Shown in pieces: positions 29,301-39,934 of a stretch of 64,000 nucleotides of DNA. The DNA comes from Atrichornis clamosus (taxonomy: Eukaryota; Chordata; Aves; Passeriformes; Menuridae). The notes beneath the pieces were generated by a model. The model ran no database searches, was not told the origin of the DNA, and saw nothing but the letters and a program-made list of their open reading frames with translations. Location of the stretch: the NCBI GenBank assembly GCA_013400975.1, contig WBMZ01006392.1, positions 62,001-126,000 of the forward strand, written 5' to 3'. Made by a program: the position numbers and the translations under genes. Numbering within the stretch: the first letter of the stretch is position 1; each line of letters opens with the position of its first letter.

Positions 29301-32300
29301 AGACACCCAAGTAGAGCAGGGCAGAAGCCACATCCTCAAGAAGGCTGTGTCCAAGTAAAACACTGGCTTTAACATGTCTGTTATAACTTCTAGCAGTCAT
29401 TAGAAGACAAGTCATAACAACTTAGAAGGAAATTGGAGAGAAAAGCACAAAATGCAGGACAGGAGAAAGCACAGGATGTCCTCCGAAAAAGCTACAGTGG
29501 CAACATTTTTGTAAATAACTCTCAGAAACCAACAGCTTTTTTCCAAACTAGGCAGCACTATGAGCCAGCAAACATCCATGGTGCAAGCTGGACAACCTTG
29601 ACATCCTGGAGATTGTATATGGAATGTTCAGCTTGCCCAGGACATTGGGAAAAGCAGTCAGCAGAAATCCAAGAAATAAGCAATAGCCTGCACCCTCATT
29701 TAGCATGCACCATAATCTTATTTATGCTGCTCTCATATTCTCTGTACCCATGGACCAAAACTTAGACCCAAGAACAAAAGTCACCTGCACACAAGAGCCT
29801 CCAATTTGGGCTCTGAGCATTACATTATACCAACCTAAGGTAAAAAAAAAGCTCTTCACTGCTTACTCCTAGTACGGAATCCACACTCCTTGTCACTACT
29901 GAATTTCTATCAGCATTTTGGAGGTTAATCTGGCACATTAAATACTGTGTGTAGCCTCGGTTAGTAGAACTGCCAAGTCTTTTACTTTTGAGCACACTGC
30001 CAGCATCAGCACTGCTCAGGGCTGCGTCCAGGGTGGAAAGCTCAACCCTAAAGACTGCCATGGCTTAGACACAGCGGGATTAGTGTTATCCATGTGCTAA
30101 TATTCACTCACAGCACATAAACAGCTGGTGGCTGCACGGAAGACCTTCTGGTGACCAAACTCCTCCCATTAGCTCAGCCTTTTCTAGTCATTCACTTAAT
30201 CCAGCAGGGTTTGCTTTATTCCCCTCCCTCCCTCCTGAGAGCAAGATTTATCTCATTCCGTGCAGTATTTATGCTGTGGCCGAGCGAGGAAGTGACCTTT
30301 TCCTTCTTTAGCTTTTTCATAGCCATTCGCTGCTAAAGCCCCAATTCTCCTCTCGCAGCCAGGCCAGGGAATGAGACCCAGGGACGCAATGACCTCCTCT
30401 GGCAGATTCCTGCATGAATTTCTCATTGCCACTAGTTACAGGGACGGCAACAGTTTTTGCTATCAATTTGTATTTCAAGACCAAACTTCTCCTAAGTTTA
30501 CTTTCTTCACAAATGGTTACAGCTTTCATTTTTTTTGTAAACTAACTTCAACACAGCTGACGTTGCACTGATGGCTTTTAATATCTTTTAAAACAAATAA
30601 ATAATTTCCATTGGCCACGAATCTGGGACAGTGGCATCAAAACATCCTAGAGCAAAACCTAAAACCAGGACTGCCTTCCTCTTCAATTATTTAACAGCAC
30701 ACTTCAGACCTACAAAACAGCACATCAGTATTAACTAATGCATCCTCCCGGCCTCCTGAAGGCATGGGGAGATATCAATATTTTAAAGATGAAAAGAGTG
30801 AGGCAAAGAGTGATTTATTTACTCACAGTCACACAGTGGGTCTAAACGCCAGCTGGGGAAAACCACTTGGGAGTCCATACACTTGGTTATGCTGAAACCT
30901 CTTGGCAAGAGCACTTGCATACTGTTTTGTCCTAAGATATATTAATTATTGCTACATACATACTGACTTCTCTGGTCTATGCTTAACAGTTCACGGTGAG
31001 TTTCTCCTGGGTCATTTTTATTTCACAAAGAGATTCTTGAGTATCTAATTACTGGAAAAAGAACAGAATCAATTCAATACTAGTCATATTTTATATACAA
31101 TTCCATAATTTTGAAGTCTGCTTAAATAGAAAACAGTACAAATAAGTAACCGGCACAGAATTATAGAAAATTAAGTTCTACCTACAAAATTGGTTGCTGT
31201 TCCAAGAAGCTCTATATGAAGAGAAGTTAAAATCCACTATACAGAAAACAGCCACAAGGATTGAGAATAAAATGAGGCAATATTAAGGCCATTGCTCACA
31301 TGGGGACTTGCATCACAATTAAAACACTACCAATCAGTACTTTAATGTGCATCCTAACTGGAAAAAAAACAGCATCCCAATTTTGTTTCCCAATCATGAT
31401 GACACTTGATTAAAACAAGCAACATTCCTAGGCAATTTCATCAGAGTATCCCTTACCCAAGGGAAGAGAAAGGGACACAACACCCAAAGGCTGAAAAACA
31501 ATCCTCACCAAACAGCAGACACCAGTTCAGAAACTTTTCGCATCACTAATAGGCAAAAGCCAACACAACAATCCTGGTTTGTGGTAGCCTGGGAATAGAT
31601 TTAAGCAAAGGAAATACTGACAGATTCAGAAGGCTGAGGTATTGTTGGAGCTGAGGTTTAAGCTGAGGCACAGGCAGACCAGTCTCAGGCCATCTCTGCT
31701 GCTGTCTGTGCTGTGTCTGTCCTACATACAAATAACTGCAGCTTCGTGTGCTCCAGGCCAGCCACTTTCAGATCCCCCAGAAGCCTGGGGGCCAGTGGGG
31801 TGTGTTTGGGGTTTGGTATTGTTTTTTCCTCCACAGCAATTAAAAACGTTCTAATAATTGGTCATGACTTTGCTCCTTCCAACCCAAACTTGGCAGGCAG
31901 AGATTTTGTAAAGCATTCTGGAACAGGCTGCAGATAACCTGCCACAGAATTTCTGTGTGCTCTCTGTGATGGGTTTCAAAAGAAGCCTTTATTAGAACTC
32001 AGACATGTTTACTTCCTTGCAATGAGCACTGTCATTCCAATTCCTGTAATTAAATCCACAATTTTGACAGCTGAAACTGTAGGAATAATTGCACAGTTAG
32101 TCAAAATAAATTGTTACTGTTCAGACTCTTGCCAAGAATGCTTTAAAAGCTTGCACTATGTGTCTCAAGTAAATCTAAACTGAATCTTCATCCATTCCAC
32201 CTCACTTCCTTTCTGGAGCAAAGATCTAAAAATCTTCCCTTTTACTGTGCAATCTTCAAGTCCTGCACAAGATTTTCTGCCAGACTACTGCTACTTTCCA

Positions 32301-32579
32301 CTACAACATACATACTCTACAACACACTTGTACTGAGCACTAAGTTACACATACAATGCACTTTATGTCATCTGTGTCTCTATCCCGTAAGTTCATTTCC
32401 CACACATGAAAAAAAAAACTGCAGTCACAGTTTCTCAGAAATCTTAAAGAACTTTTTTACACCAAACACACCCAGAATCCATAACCTTCAATTCATCCAT
32501 TGTACCAGTAATATGTACCAGCAATCCACAGTATTACTTCTTTCATGAGACAAGAGAGCCAACACTATTAAACACTGAA
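23373..32579. other. Gene-poor interval left of DCK
   Basis: Contains the MIR relic near 30.8 kb and short A/T runs but no recognisable coding exon. The 155-codon plus frame at 27640-28107 lacks family motifs. SLC4A4, expected next by synteny, shows no exon here on either strand. Confidence 0.5.
30735..30880 (+). mobile_element. MIR-like SINE relic
   Basis: Contains the diagnostic MIR core in decayed form: TTTTAAAGATGAAAAGAGTG, AGGCAAAGAGTGA, CAGTCACACAGTGGGTC, then ACTTGGGAGTCCATAC matching the MIR 3' half. Old amniote SINE, strongly diverged. Confidence 0.65.
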
Positions 32580-33847
32580 AAAGTCTTTCCAACCACTTTT
32601 ATTTTTCAGCCAATGGTTAGAGAATGCCAGCACAATTCCAGCCATAAAGGAAGAAATCTCATCTCCAAGAAGTAGGTAGCAGAAGCACCACAGTAGACAA
32701 TAAAATGCTTTACAATAAAATTTTGCCTTCAAAAGCCAACTATGCACTCAGAAATGTTTAAAGCAGAACAAAGCAGCTCATAAAACCCAGAGCTTGAGAT
32801 GGGTAGCCTGAAAAGTTTCTATTTTCTGCACCTGGAACAAGAGGCTCAGTTAATACAAGGAGAAGCAGCTACTCCACACAGGTCTCCCCTTCTTACTCCA
32901 AACAAGTGAGACCCAACAGCCTACTTCAATTAATGCAGGATCTGATATAAGCACCCAGAAGGCCCAGAGAACATGTGGAGCAGCAGGAACAAAGGCAGGA
33001 AGCCACCTCTGACATCGCCAATGCGATTATGGGACGCTTTAGAAACACATTATTTACAGATGGAGGCCATGTGCAAAATGTCCTTCTTCCTAGTACAGTA
33101 CCCAGCAAGCAAACATATTTCTCTTCAGAAGAGGACTTACCAGTAACAAAAACAGCTGTTTTAATAAAAGCTTACAAAAAAAATTGGTAAAAAAAACCCC
33201 AAACACGCTAGAGAACAAAAAGCCTCTGAATATCCTAGTTTGCAGTGCATAAGAGAAATAGATATAAAAACTCATTTGATATATACAGACTTTCAGTCAC
33301 ATTTGGATTTAATTCAGTGTATTCTATGAAGAACTTCTACCAAAATCAGACAATTTTTTGTACCTTAAAACATAAAATTCCAAGTTATATTAAAATTCCC
33401 TCAGCAGCAAAAATGGTTTTTACTTTTTCCTTCCTCAGAACTAGACATCCATTACAAATCCATGCCACTAAAAAAACATTGAAGAGATCTAAAAATCCAC
33501 TACCTTCTTCAAAATTAAATAGCAGTTGGGCACAAAATAAATATTAAAAAAATCTATAAAATACTCTAGAACTCATCCATCTGATTAAAAACTGGCGCAA
33601 TATTTGGAAGTGCTCAGAATCCTTGTCTCTTCAGGATTTGTGCACGTTACTTAATGTAATACTGAACAGACATACCGATTTATTTAATAATTTCCCTATT
33701 CACAAAGTTTATTTGTTCCTCACAATCTAACCACCAGGATTGAGTCTTGCCTCTCCAGAGGCCTCCTATAAAAGCAGAAGATGCACGTGAGACTTTGATC
33801 GCACAGGTGTTTGGAATGGTTTGACTCTGTCTGCACTTCAGAGAGGA
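32580..33847 (-). other. DCK: Probable DCK 3' UTR with candidate poly(A) signals
   Basis: AT-rich sequence with no coding similarity downstream of the DCK stop. AATAAA hexamers on the minus strand lie at 33708-33713, 33679-33684 and 32598-32603. The last is followed by a GT-rich stretch (GTGTTTAATAGTGTTGG), which favours it as a distal cleavage site. The endpoint is inferred and a shorter 3' UTR is possible. Confidence 0.45.
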
Positions 33848-33874
33848 TTATAACATGCTCAAAAATTCCTTCAC
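33848..33874 (-). CDS. DCK: DCK coding exon 7 (terminal)
   Basis: Only 27 coding bases: VKEFLSML then TAA at 33850-33848, after a strong acceptor (TTTCTTTTTGCAG). The preceding intron is 1,662 bases, the longest of the gene. The last residues match the family C-terminus VKEFLSTL except for Met in place of Thr. Confidence 0.95.
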   Translation of the reverse strand: MKEFLSML

Positions 33875-36800
33875 CTGCAAAAAGAAACAAATATTGTCAA
33901 TCACACTAAGTTGTTTATTAACAGACATAGACAGCAACTATGTTTACCTCTCCTCTGCTTTATGCTTTACTACAGCCTAAAGAAACATGGAAAAAGAAGC
34001 TCTGGCTTAGCCGTGCCATTACCTCTCCATCAAGAACATTTTCAGATGTGGTGCTTGTAATTTAGCAGGTGCAGGGAGAGACACAATGGAATGATGCTCA
34101 CTCCTCTTGTGGTCCTGAACTACAGCCCTCAGTCACAAAGGAATTACATTAAAAGCAGGTGTAACCCGAAAATGAGGAGGATAATGGCTACCTCAAAAGA
34201 GGTGCCATTTGGAAACCACCGAGTCATGCCCACTGTCAGAACACCATCTGGATTTAATGCCAGGGAACAACCCAGTGCATCTAATTAGGATGTCCCTTGC
34301 AATCTGAGGCTGGCAAAGAAATAATAAAGCAATACCTACCAAAACCACAGTCCTTGGAAAAAATCCAATATTGGAGACCAACACCAGGCTCACAACTCCT
34401 GCCTTTAAGTTTCAGGAATGTCCTAGCAACTAGCCTGTAATATAGCCCAAACTGAGAGCGTTTTCCCCTCCGTTCACTCAAGCCAGGCTACTCCACGGAA
34501 CGGAATCAACCATGTACTAGAGGACATGGTGCTAGTCTTTTGGCAAAGGCTCTCCTACACAGAGCCCATCTGTAAACATTTTGTCCAAATTCTTGATGGG
34601 AAATGGGAACAGATCTTGGATCACACTCTCCAACTGTGACCCTTCCCTTCCCAGGTCAGGGCTCAAGGAGGTGGGGAAAAAAAGAGGTCAAATCACTCCC
34701 TGTAGAGAAGGGAACACCTAACTGTGCCACGAATAACTTGAAAGGTATCACAAGAAAGCCACCCTCCACTTTAGAGAGTAGTACAAGCAATCCTGCCTGG
34801 AGAACCTTGTCAGGATTTACACACCATGCACAGTTTCAGGATGAGTATCACAACAGAGGCGAGAAGGATGGACACAGGGTCTGGGTCCCCAGACAGCACA
34901 TGCTAAAGCCCAACACACTCAGCCTCATCAAGTGTACCAGTTCTGTGGCTCCATTTAGGAAATGCCAAAACACAGGGCCAACACAGGGCATAGGCTGTTC
35001 CCAGAAAACCTGACAGCTACACTGGAGTAAACTCCTCCAAAATCCATATTTAATTGCTTGAGCTTGGCCTTATCTCATCTTGTGCAGATGGGAAGCCTGC
35101 TCCCTCCACAGCTGCCATGTCTGGCCATTCCATCGATTAACAAGCTCAACCAGGAAGACTGGTTTTAATCAGGTGAACAGTTCCACTTCTGGGTGGATCA
35201 ACGGAGATCAAAGGACAAAGCTGCTTTTCTTGTGAAGGTACAGTTTATTTCTGAAGAACAGAAAAATGTGTGCATACCACTGCTGAGGTCTGTAAGTCAT
35301 TGCAGCTACTCAGATAAAAGTCAAACTGTCCTCGCCTGAATCCCATGGGGATTCAAGTAACAAACACCTGAACAGCTAAATGATAGAAGTTTGGCCTTGC
35401 TTTAAAATATGTATTGCAGTACGCTATAAAACTGCTCATTACCTGAATGGAACTTTGTGGCTTACATCTTTCAGAAGGTAAGAACACTGAAGTGTGTTTT
35501 TAGAGCAACCTGAATCATCAGTTTGGGAAATTTTACCTTTTCAATCATGTGGTCGTATCTGTCCTTTTTGCCTTTGAAGTCTTCATTAACATCTAGCGTT
35601 AAAATTGGAATTTCCTGTAGATAGTCAAAATCCATTCTATAGTGGGAGAGGAACAAAGCAAGTATTAGTAGCTGAAAATAAAGCAGACAGCATTCAAATC
35701 CCCGTCAGCATTTTCACTGTTAAGAATCCCACAAAAAGAATTCTATCTATAAATTACAGCCAGGAATTCTGAGTTTACAGCATGGCTCCTGGGATATATT
35801 AGTGATTCCTGAACATTCTGTTCCTCCAGAACCTAATGCTCAATTGCACTGTGTATCAAAGTGAGTTCAGCTGAAGCCTCTGCTGCTCAGAGCTCTGAAT
35901 GAAGGAAGCTTGAAGCACACTGCGTGTCCAAGCAATAATTAACATGCTGGAAAGACAGTACTACAAAGGAAATACAGATAGAAATATTTCTGGAGTTTAG
36001 ATTTACATATCATACAAAAAGCTGAAGTTTCACAGGTGGAAAAAGCACTACCCTTACAAAGATTTATTCATCCTCAAGGAACCATTCAGCAAACCCTACC
36101 GCAGTGTCCTATGCTGGAGCCAACTTTCATGTTTGTAGTGAAGCTTCTCCAGATATTCAATGGGGATTTCTTGTTCTTCATCTCTTCCACGCAAGTAAAT
36201 CCTATTCAAGCACTTCTAAAGGCAAAAGATATTAAATAAAAATAAATAAATTGGTGTATTGCATGCCAAGAGCACAGAAATATCCACTTAACATTACAGC
36301 CAGGCATCTCAAAATCTCACTATACATTTCTGGCTCTTAGGAACTGTTTTCCAATGTTTTAAATCATTTGTTCCCAATCGGAGCACGTCCAAAGCCTCAA
36401 CAACAAGCCAAAATTGTTTAAGTGTTGTACTTTGTAATTTAAATATACATTCTTTTCTTAAATTTAAAAAAAAAAAGCCCTCAGTTACTCCAGCATATTC
36501 CACAGTTTTTTAGAACCATAACAAAACTGAAAACATGGAAGCTGAAAGCAAGGAAATACGGAGGTGATCTGTAAATTAATTAGAGCTCTTCTAAACCCAT
36601 TTTTTTCTCTTGTTCAAGCAAGTTTCATACCCAAAAGAGGTATTATTTTGTTCTCTCCTTTTAAACAATATTAGATAGCCAAAGATCAAAGCATGGTCAT
36701 AAGGACTCGCACACAGAGGGTGCTTTCACCTGGCTTAGCTCCACTGGCCCGGGTGTAGGGGCTTCACAGACCATCCCCCATATCACTATAAACTGTTGTA

Positions 36801-39800
36801 TCTATTCCCTATATAACAGCTATTCCTAGAGTTTTTTTGTACATTCCTGGAGTTGTTTGCTTTGTCCCAGTGGTGTTTTCTGGTTTATTGTTCTCATGTA
36901 TTCTGTTTTTAAAATTAGAAAATCATTATCATCCCAGTTGATTTTAATATACAAAGTCTACATCTGAAAGAACATTTTCTTTAAGTACTTCCAGACTTAG
37001 TGTTAGTCACGGCTCAAGTATCAGAGCCTGCAGCCTGAGCTGAACTCTAACCATGAGGGGCAAGTCCCAGAACACAGACACTCATTTTCTGTGCGGTCAC
37101 ACGTTTGTATTCCTCACCTCAGGAGTGGCTCGGAGATAAATGATCCCATCCAGCGCCAGCCTCGAACCAAACTGCTTATTCATCCAGTCGTGCCAGTCTT
37201 GGTAAATAGTCCATTCGGTCTCGTTCATGCAATCAGACTCATATAAATTAGCAGCAAAGATGTATCTGTGGATATAAAAGTGATGGAAACCAAAATGCTC
37301 TTGGACACAGGAATCACTTCGTTTAGCTTAAGTACAGTAACTAGAGAAGAAGCCGAGTAGTAACACTGCAGCATCTCTGACAAACTCTTGGAGTGGAATT
37401 AAACAGTTGGTATTCTCCTCCTGGAGCTGTGTGCACAAAGACCACAAACACTTGCAGCTCAGGAATAACCCACAAAACACAACTGGCTTGTACACAGGAT
37501 TGTTTACTTACAATAAATTAAAACACATTATTATTTAAAATACATTACAGGACTGGGAACACCTAAGAATTATGGGATGGGATTCAGTTATCAAATGTCA
37601 CCTTCTGAATCCAAAAACACAGAATGGGGGATTTATTTATGCATTTTTTAATTGGCCATAAACTACAGCATGAGAAGTTTCACCTCAACATGAGGAAGAA
37701 CTTCTTTCCATGAGGGTGGCCAAGCACTGGAACAGGCTGTCCAGGGAGGTCATGGAGTCTCCCTCTCTGGAGACATTCCAAATCCAACTGGACGCATCCT
37801 GCATCACCTGCTCTGGGTGACCCTGTCTTGGCTGGGAGCTTGGACTGGATGATCTCCAGAGGTCCCTTCCAACCCCAAATAATATCCTGTGATTCTGTGA
37901 TTGTACTTGGGAGAATTTTGATTTTCACCTTGAGGACTCCAGCCCTACATACCTGTCACTGTAGACAGACCGCTCAAAGAAGACCACAGGATTCTCTGCA
38001 TCTTGGAGTCTGCCATCCAGGGAGTTGAGCTGAGCTCGGATCCTGCTGAGACACGCGTATGTCTGGAAAGTGAAAGCCCACCTCTCTGGCTTTTCATACA
38101 TCATCCGCAGCACATTTCCACCACTCTTCTGGGATGTGGTCAGCTCCTGGATTTAAAGGGAAAATAAACAGCGCGCTGTCTAATTAAAAAAAAAAAAAAT
38201 GTAGCTAAGGAGAAGTCAGGAGCAACATGTTCCTGTTAAACTTTACACTGAGTTAACCAAAATACACTGTGCTTTTTACCAGGTCTAAAAAAGATCTCCA
38301 GTCCCTCAAAAGCCACTTGCACAGCAGACTTGGCCACCAGGTAGCAGCTGGATTGCCAATGGAATTACAGGTAGGTGGGAAAAAAACCCACCACTATAAC
38401 CAATTTAGCAGCAGTTCACTACTTCCTAGAGATTTCAGAGGACACTTTCCAGGACACAGGAACAACCCTCTGCACCCATCTGGTTGGTTCACAGTGGCTG
38501 CAAGCAAGTCTGCCTCACTTTGTCACATCCCTCACTTTGATACAGGAAAGAGAAGAGGCTTTTACCGCTCTTAGAAATTACATCTGACATTGAGTAACAT
38601 TTATTCCATAAAACGCCAAACAAACTGGAAAAAAGGAATTCAAACATTGCGACAGCATTCAGCAAAAGTGTTCCTATCACATAAAATCTGAAAAAGACCC
38701 AGTCTGTTGGATATATAGGTATTTTGAAATGAGAGGAACACTTGACTGTTGGTTTGGGGATTTTTTTTTTTGTCTTTTACCGCACAATCGTCTCCAGAGT
38801 TTTGCTGGACATTGCACCATCTAGCTACAGGCTCAGGAACCACTTCCCACTCCTCACTGGCTTGCTTCAGAATATTCACAAAGGTGGATTTCCCTGCAGC
38901 TGTAGGAAAAGCATTCAGGAACAATGTCAGTGAGAAACCACCCACAGTGCTTTCCATCCCCATAAATCACTCTCCCACACCCATCCTGTTCCACAGATCA
39001 TCAATTAATGAGCAACAGGGTTTTTCTATATCTGCATTTACACAGGTTTGACAATGCTCTCAGGCACCTGGTGAGATTCTGGGGTGTTGTGTGCAGGGCC
39101 AGGAGTGGGATTCAGTGATCCTTGTGGATCCCTTCCAACTCGGGAGATTCTGTGATTCCGGGTGTTTTATACAACAATCAGGAAAGGTGTGAGGAAAAGC
39201 TTTTCCAGGACTTCAACACCAAACTGGTGAATCAGTTAAAAACTGTACTAGAAAGCTTTTGGGTTTTCCCCTCCCAAATCTCATCACTTTTGCGTTGTCA
39301 GGATAAAGTCTCTGACATTATGAATTGGCTTCTTTGTGCCTCCTGACCTGACTATGAGCCTTTTACGGAGGGAAAGGGCCAGGAACATCTCGTGGAAGCA
39401 TTCCCGCTATCCTCCTCTGCCGTGGCAGGAAGAGCCCTGCCACAAGAAAGGGCGGGAGGAAAGTAGGGAAAGGAGAGAGAGAAGGAGGAAAGGAGGAAAG
39501 GAGGAACGGAGGAAAGGAGAAAAGGAGAGAAGGAGAGAAGGAGAGAGGAAGAAGGGGAGGGGAGGAAAGAAATGAAGAAAGGAAGGAGGCAGGTAGTGAG
39601 GAGTCCGCAGAGCTGTGCCTCCCTCATACACGGCTGAACGCACCGACTGCTGCGGAAGCCGCCTCTCCCTCCCGCCCTCGCCAACTCCCCCTTCCCCATC
39701 CCTTTCCCCGCGGAGGCGAGAGGCGGCGACTCACCGATGTTGCCCTCCACGGCGACCTTCTTGACGCGGCCGTCGGGCCTGCTGCGCTTGGGCGGGGTGG

Positions 39801-39804
39801 CCAT
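33848..39804 (-). CDS. DCK: Deoxycytidine kinase, complete, seven coding exons
   Basis: Deoxynucleoside salvage kinase that phosphorylates deoxycytidine, deoxyadenosine and deoxyguanosine to their monophosphates. Joined exons (minus strand): 39804-39735, 38899-38781, 38146-37953, 37265-37118, 36215-36100, 35636-35537, 33874-33848. All junctions are GT-AG and the phases agree, giving 257 residues against 260 in human. Seen: P-loop GNIAAGKS (21-28); WEVVPEPV, with the catalytic-base glutamate at about 46; the ERS motif at 121-123; Asp127-Arg128 of the substrate pocket; the LID motif [10 protein letters not shown] (182-191), carrying the nucleotide-binding arginines; and C-terminus VKEFLSML. The start ATG has a GCCGCCATGG context and sits in a CpG island. 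Compared with human, the N-terminal tail is shorter (SRPDGRVKK replaces a longer serine-rich stretch), while the exon 2/3 loop has one extra residue. The serine equivalent to human Ser74 is kept (ELTTSQ). Identity rests on near-continuous similarity to the vertebrate family and on synteny with MOB1B. Confidence 0.98.
35537..35636 (-). CDS. DCK: DCK coding exon 6
   Basis: 100 bases from acceptor TCTCCCACTATAG. Encodes [20 protein letters not shown] and then [12 protein letters not shown], ending at GAAAAG|GTAAAA. The stretch after NEDFK is longer than in human DCK by about two residues. Confidence 0.97.
36100..36215 (-). CDS. DCK: DCK coding exon 5 (LID region)
   Basis: 116 bases from acceptor TTGCCTTTAG. 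Encodes [17 protein letters not shown] and [12 protein letters not shown], which is the LID arginine motif followed by the conserved helix. The donor CTGCG|GTAGGG is a weak match to consensus (CG before GT, G at +4), yet phase and similarity require it. Confidence 0.96.
37118..37265 (-). CDS. DCK: DCK coding exon 4
   Basis: 148 bases from acceptor TATATCCACAG. Translation reads [18 protein letters not shown], then DWHDWMN and [12 protein letters not shown], matching the central kinase helices of DCK. The donor is CCTGAG|GTGAGG. Confidence 0.97.
37672..37905 (+). mobile_element. CR1 LINE fragment in DCK intron 3
   Basis: A different CR1 subfamily from most others here: CCTCAACATGAGGAAGAACT, GGAACAGGCTGTCCAGGGAG, TCTCTGGAGACATTCCAAA, GGTCCCTTCCAACCCC, and the tail CCTGTGATTCTGTGATT. 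Antisense to DCK. Its 3' end lies 47 bases from the exon 3 donor. Confidence 0.95.
37953..38146 (-). CDS. DCK: DCK coding exon 3
   Basis: 194 bases from acceptor AAATCCAG. Encodes [12 protein letters not shown] through [10 protein letters not shown], including the ERS motif and the substrate-pocket aspartate. It ends AGTGACAG|GTATGT, splitting the codon for Arg128. A CR1 fragment ends only 47 bases inside the downstream intron. Confidence 0.97.
38781..38899 (-). CDS. DCK: DCK coding exon 2
   Basis: 119 bases after acceptor TTTTCCTACAG. It completes the P-loop (AAGKST) and encodes [12 protein letters not shown], ending in NSGDDCA at donor GCG|GTAAAAG. The end of this exon forms the flexible loop that differs most from mammalian DCK. 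The donor is followed directly by an A-rich run on the coding strand. Confidence 0.96.
39050..39170 (+). mobile_element. CR1 LINE 3' end fragment in DCK intron 1
   Basis: TTCTGGGGTGTTGTG, GTGATCCTTGTGGATCCCTT and CCAACTCGGGAGATTCTGTG identify a CR1 3' end, antisense to DCK. Confidence 0.85.
39444..39589. repeat. Long purine-only tract (GGAAA/GGAGA type) in DCK intron 1
   Basis: About 146 bases on the plus strand are almost entirely A and G, with only a handful of pyrimidine interruptions. The units are loosely repeated GGAGGAAA, GGAGAAA and GGAGAGAA. On the DCK coding strand it is a pyrimidine tract starting about 145 bases after the exon 1 donor. Such tracts are prone to length change and can form triplex (H-DNA). 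Confidence 0.9.
39735..39804 (-). CDS. DCK: DCK coding exon 1
   Basis: Encodes residues 1-23 plus the first base of codon 24 (MATPPKRS...VEGNI). The donor is AACATCG|GTGAGT, a good consensus. The exon carries the first half of the P-loop and lies wholly in the CpG island. The 5' UTR must continue to higher coordinates, but its start cannot be fixed from sequence alone. Confidence 0.96.
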
Positions 39805-39842
39805 GGCGGCCTGAGGGGGCGCGAGGGCTCCTGAGAGGGCTC

Positions 39843-39852
39843 GGGGCGGGGG
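39843..39852. promoter_or_regulatory. GC box (Sp1-type)
   Basis: GGGGCGGGGG on the plus strand, about 40 bases upstream of the DCK ATG, so possibly within the 5' UTR. It matches the Sp1/KLF consensus. Confidence 0.45.
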
Positions 39853-39881
39853 GGCGCGAGCCCGGCTCCGCGCGCGCAGTC

Positions 39882-39897
39882 TTCAAATTTGGCGCGC
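39882..39897. promoter_or_regulatory. CHR-like TTCAAA fused to E2F-like TTTGGCGCGC
   Basis: The plus strand reads TTCAAA directly followed by TTTGGCGCGC. The second part matches the E2F/DP consensus TTTSSCGC, and the first is TTTGAA on the other strand, a cell-cycle homology region type motif. It lies about 80 bases upstream of the DCK ATG, near the expected start site. Cell-cycle-linked control is inferred from the motifs only. Confidence 0.55.
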
Positions 39898-39926
39898 GAC
39901 AGCGGCGGGCCCGCCGCAGCGGCCGC

Positions 39927-39934
39927 TGACGTCA
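39927..39934. promoter_or_regulatory. Perfect CRE/ATF site TGACGTCA
   Basis: A palindromic 8-base CREB/ATF consensus, about 123 bases upstream of the DCK start codon and inside the CpG island. A full CRE close to the start site is the kind usually bound when unmethylated. Occupancy is not known. Confidence 0.6.

Noticed and set aside
1..32579. SLC4A4 exons, expected next to DCK by synteny
   Set aside because: None of the known N-terminal or transporter-domain sequence was recognised in minus-strand frames. The gene probably begins beyond the left edge.
39352..39804. 150-codon minus frame beginning MATPPKRS
   Set aside because: Only the first 23 codons are DCK exon 1. The rest is read-through into intron 1 and the purine tract past a clear GTGAGT donor.
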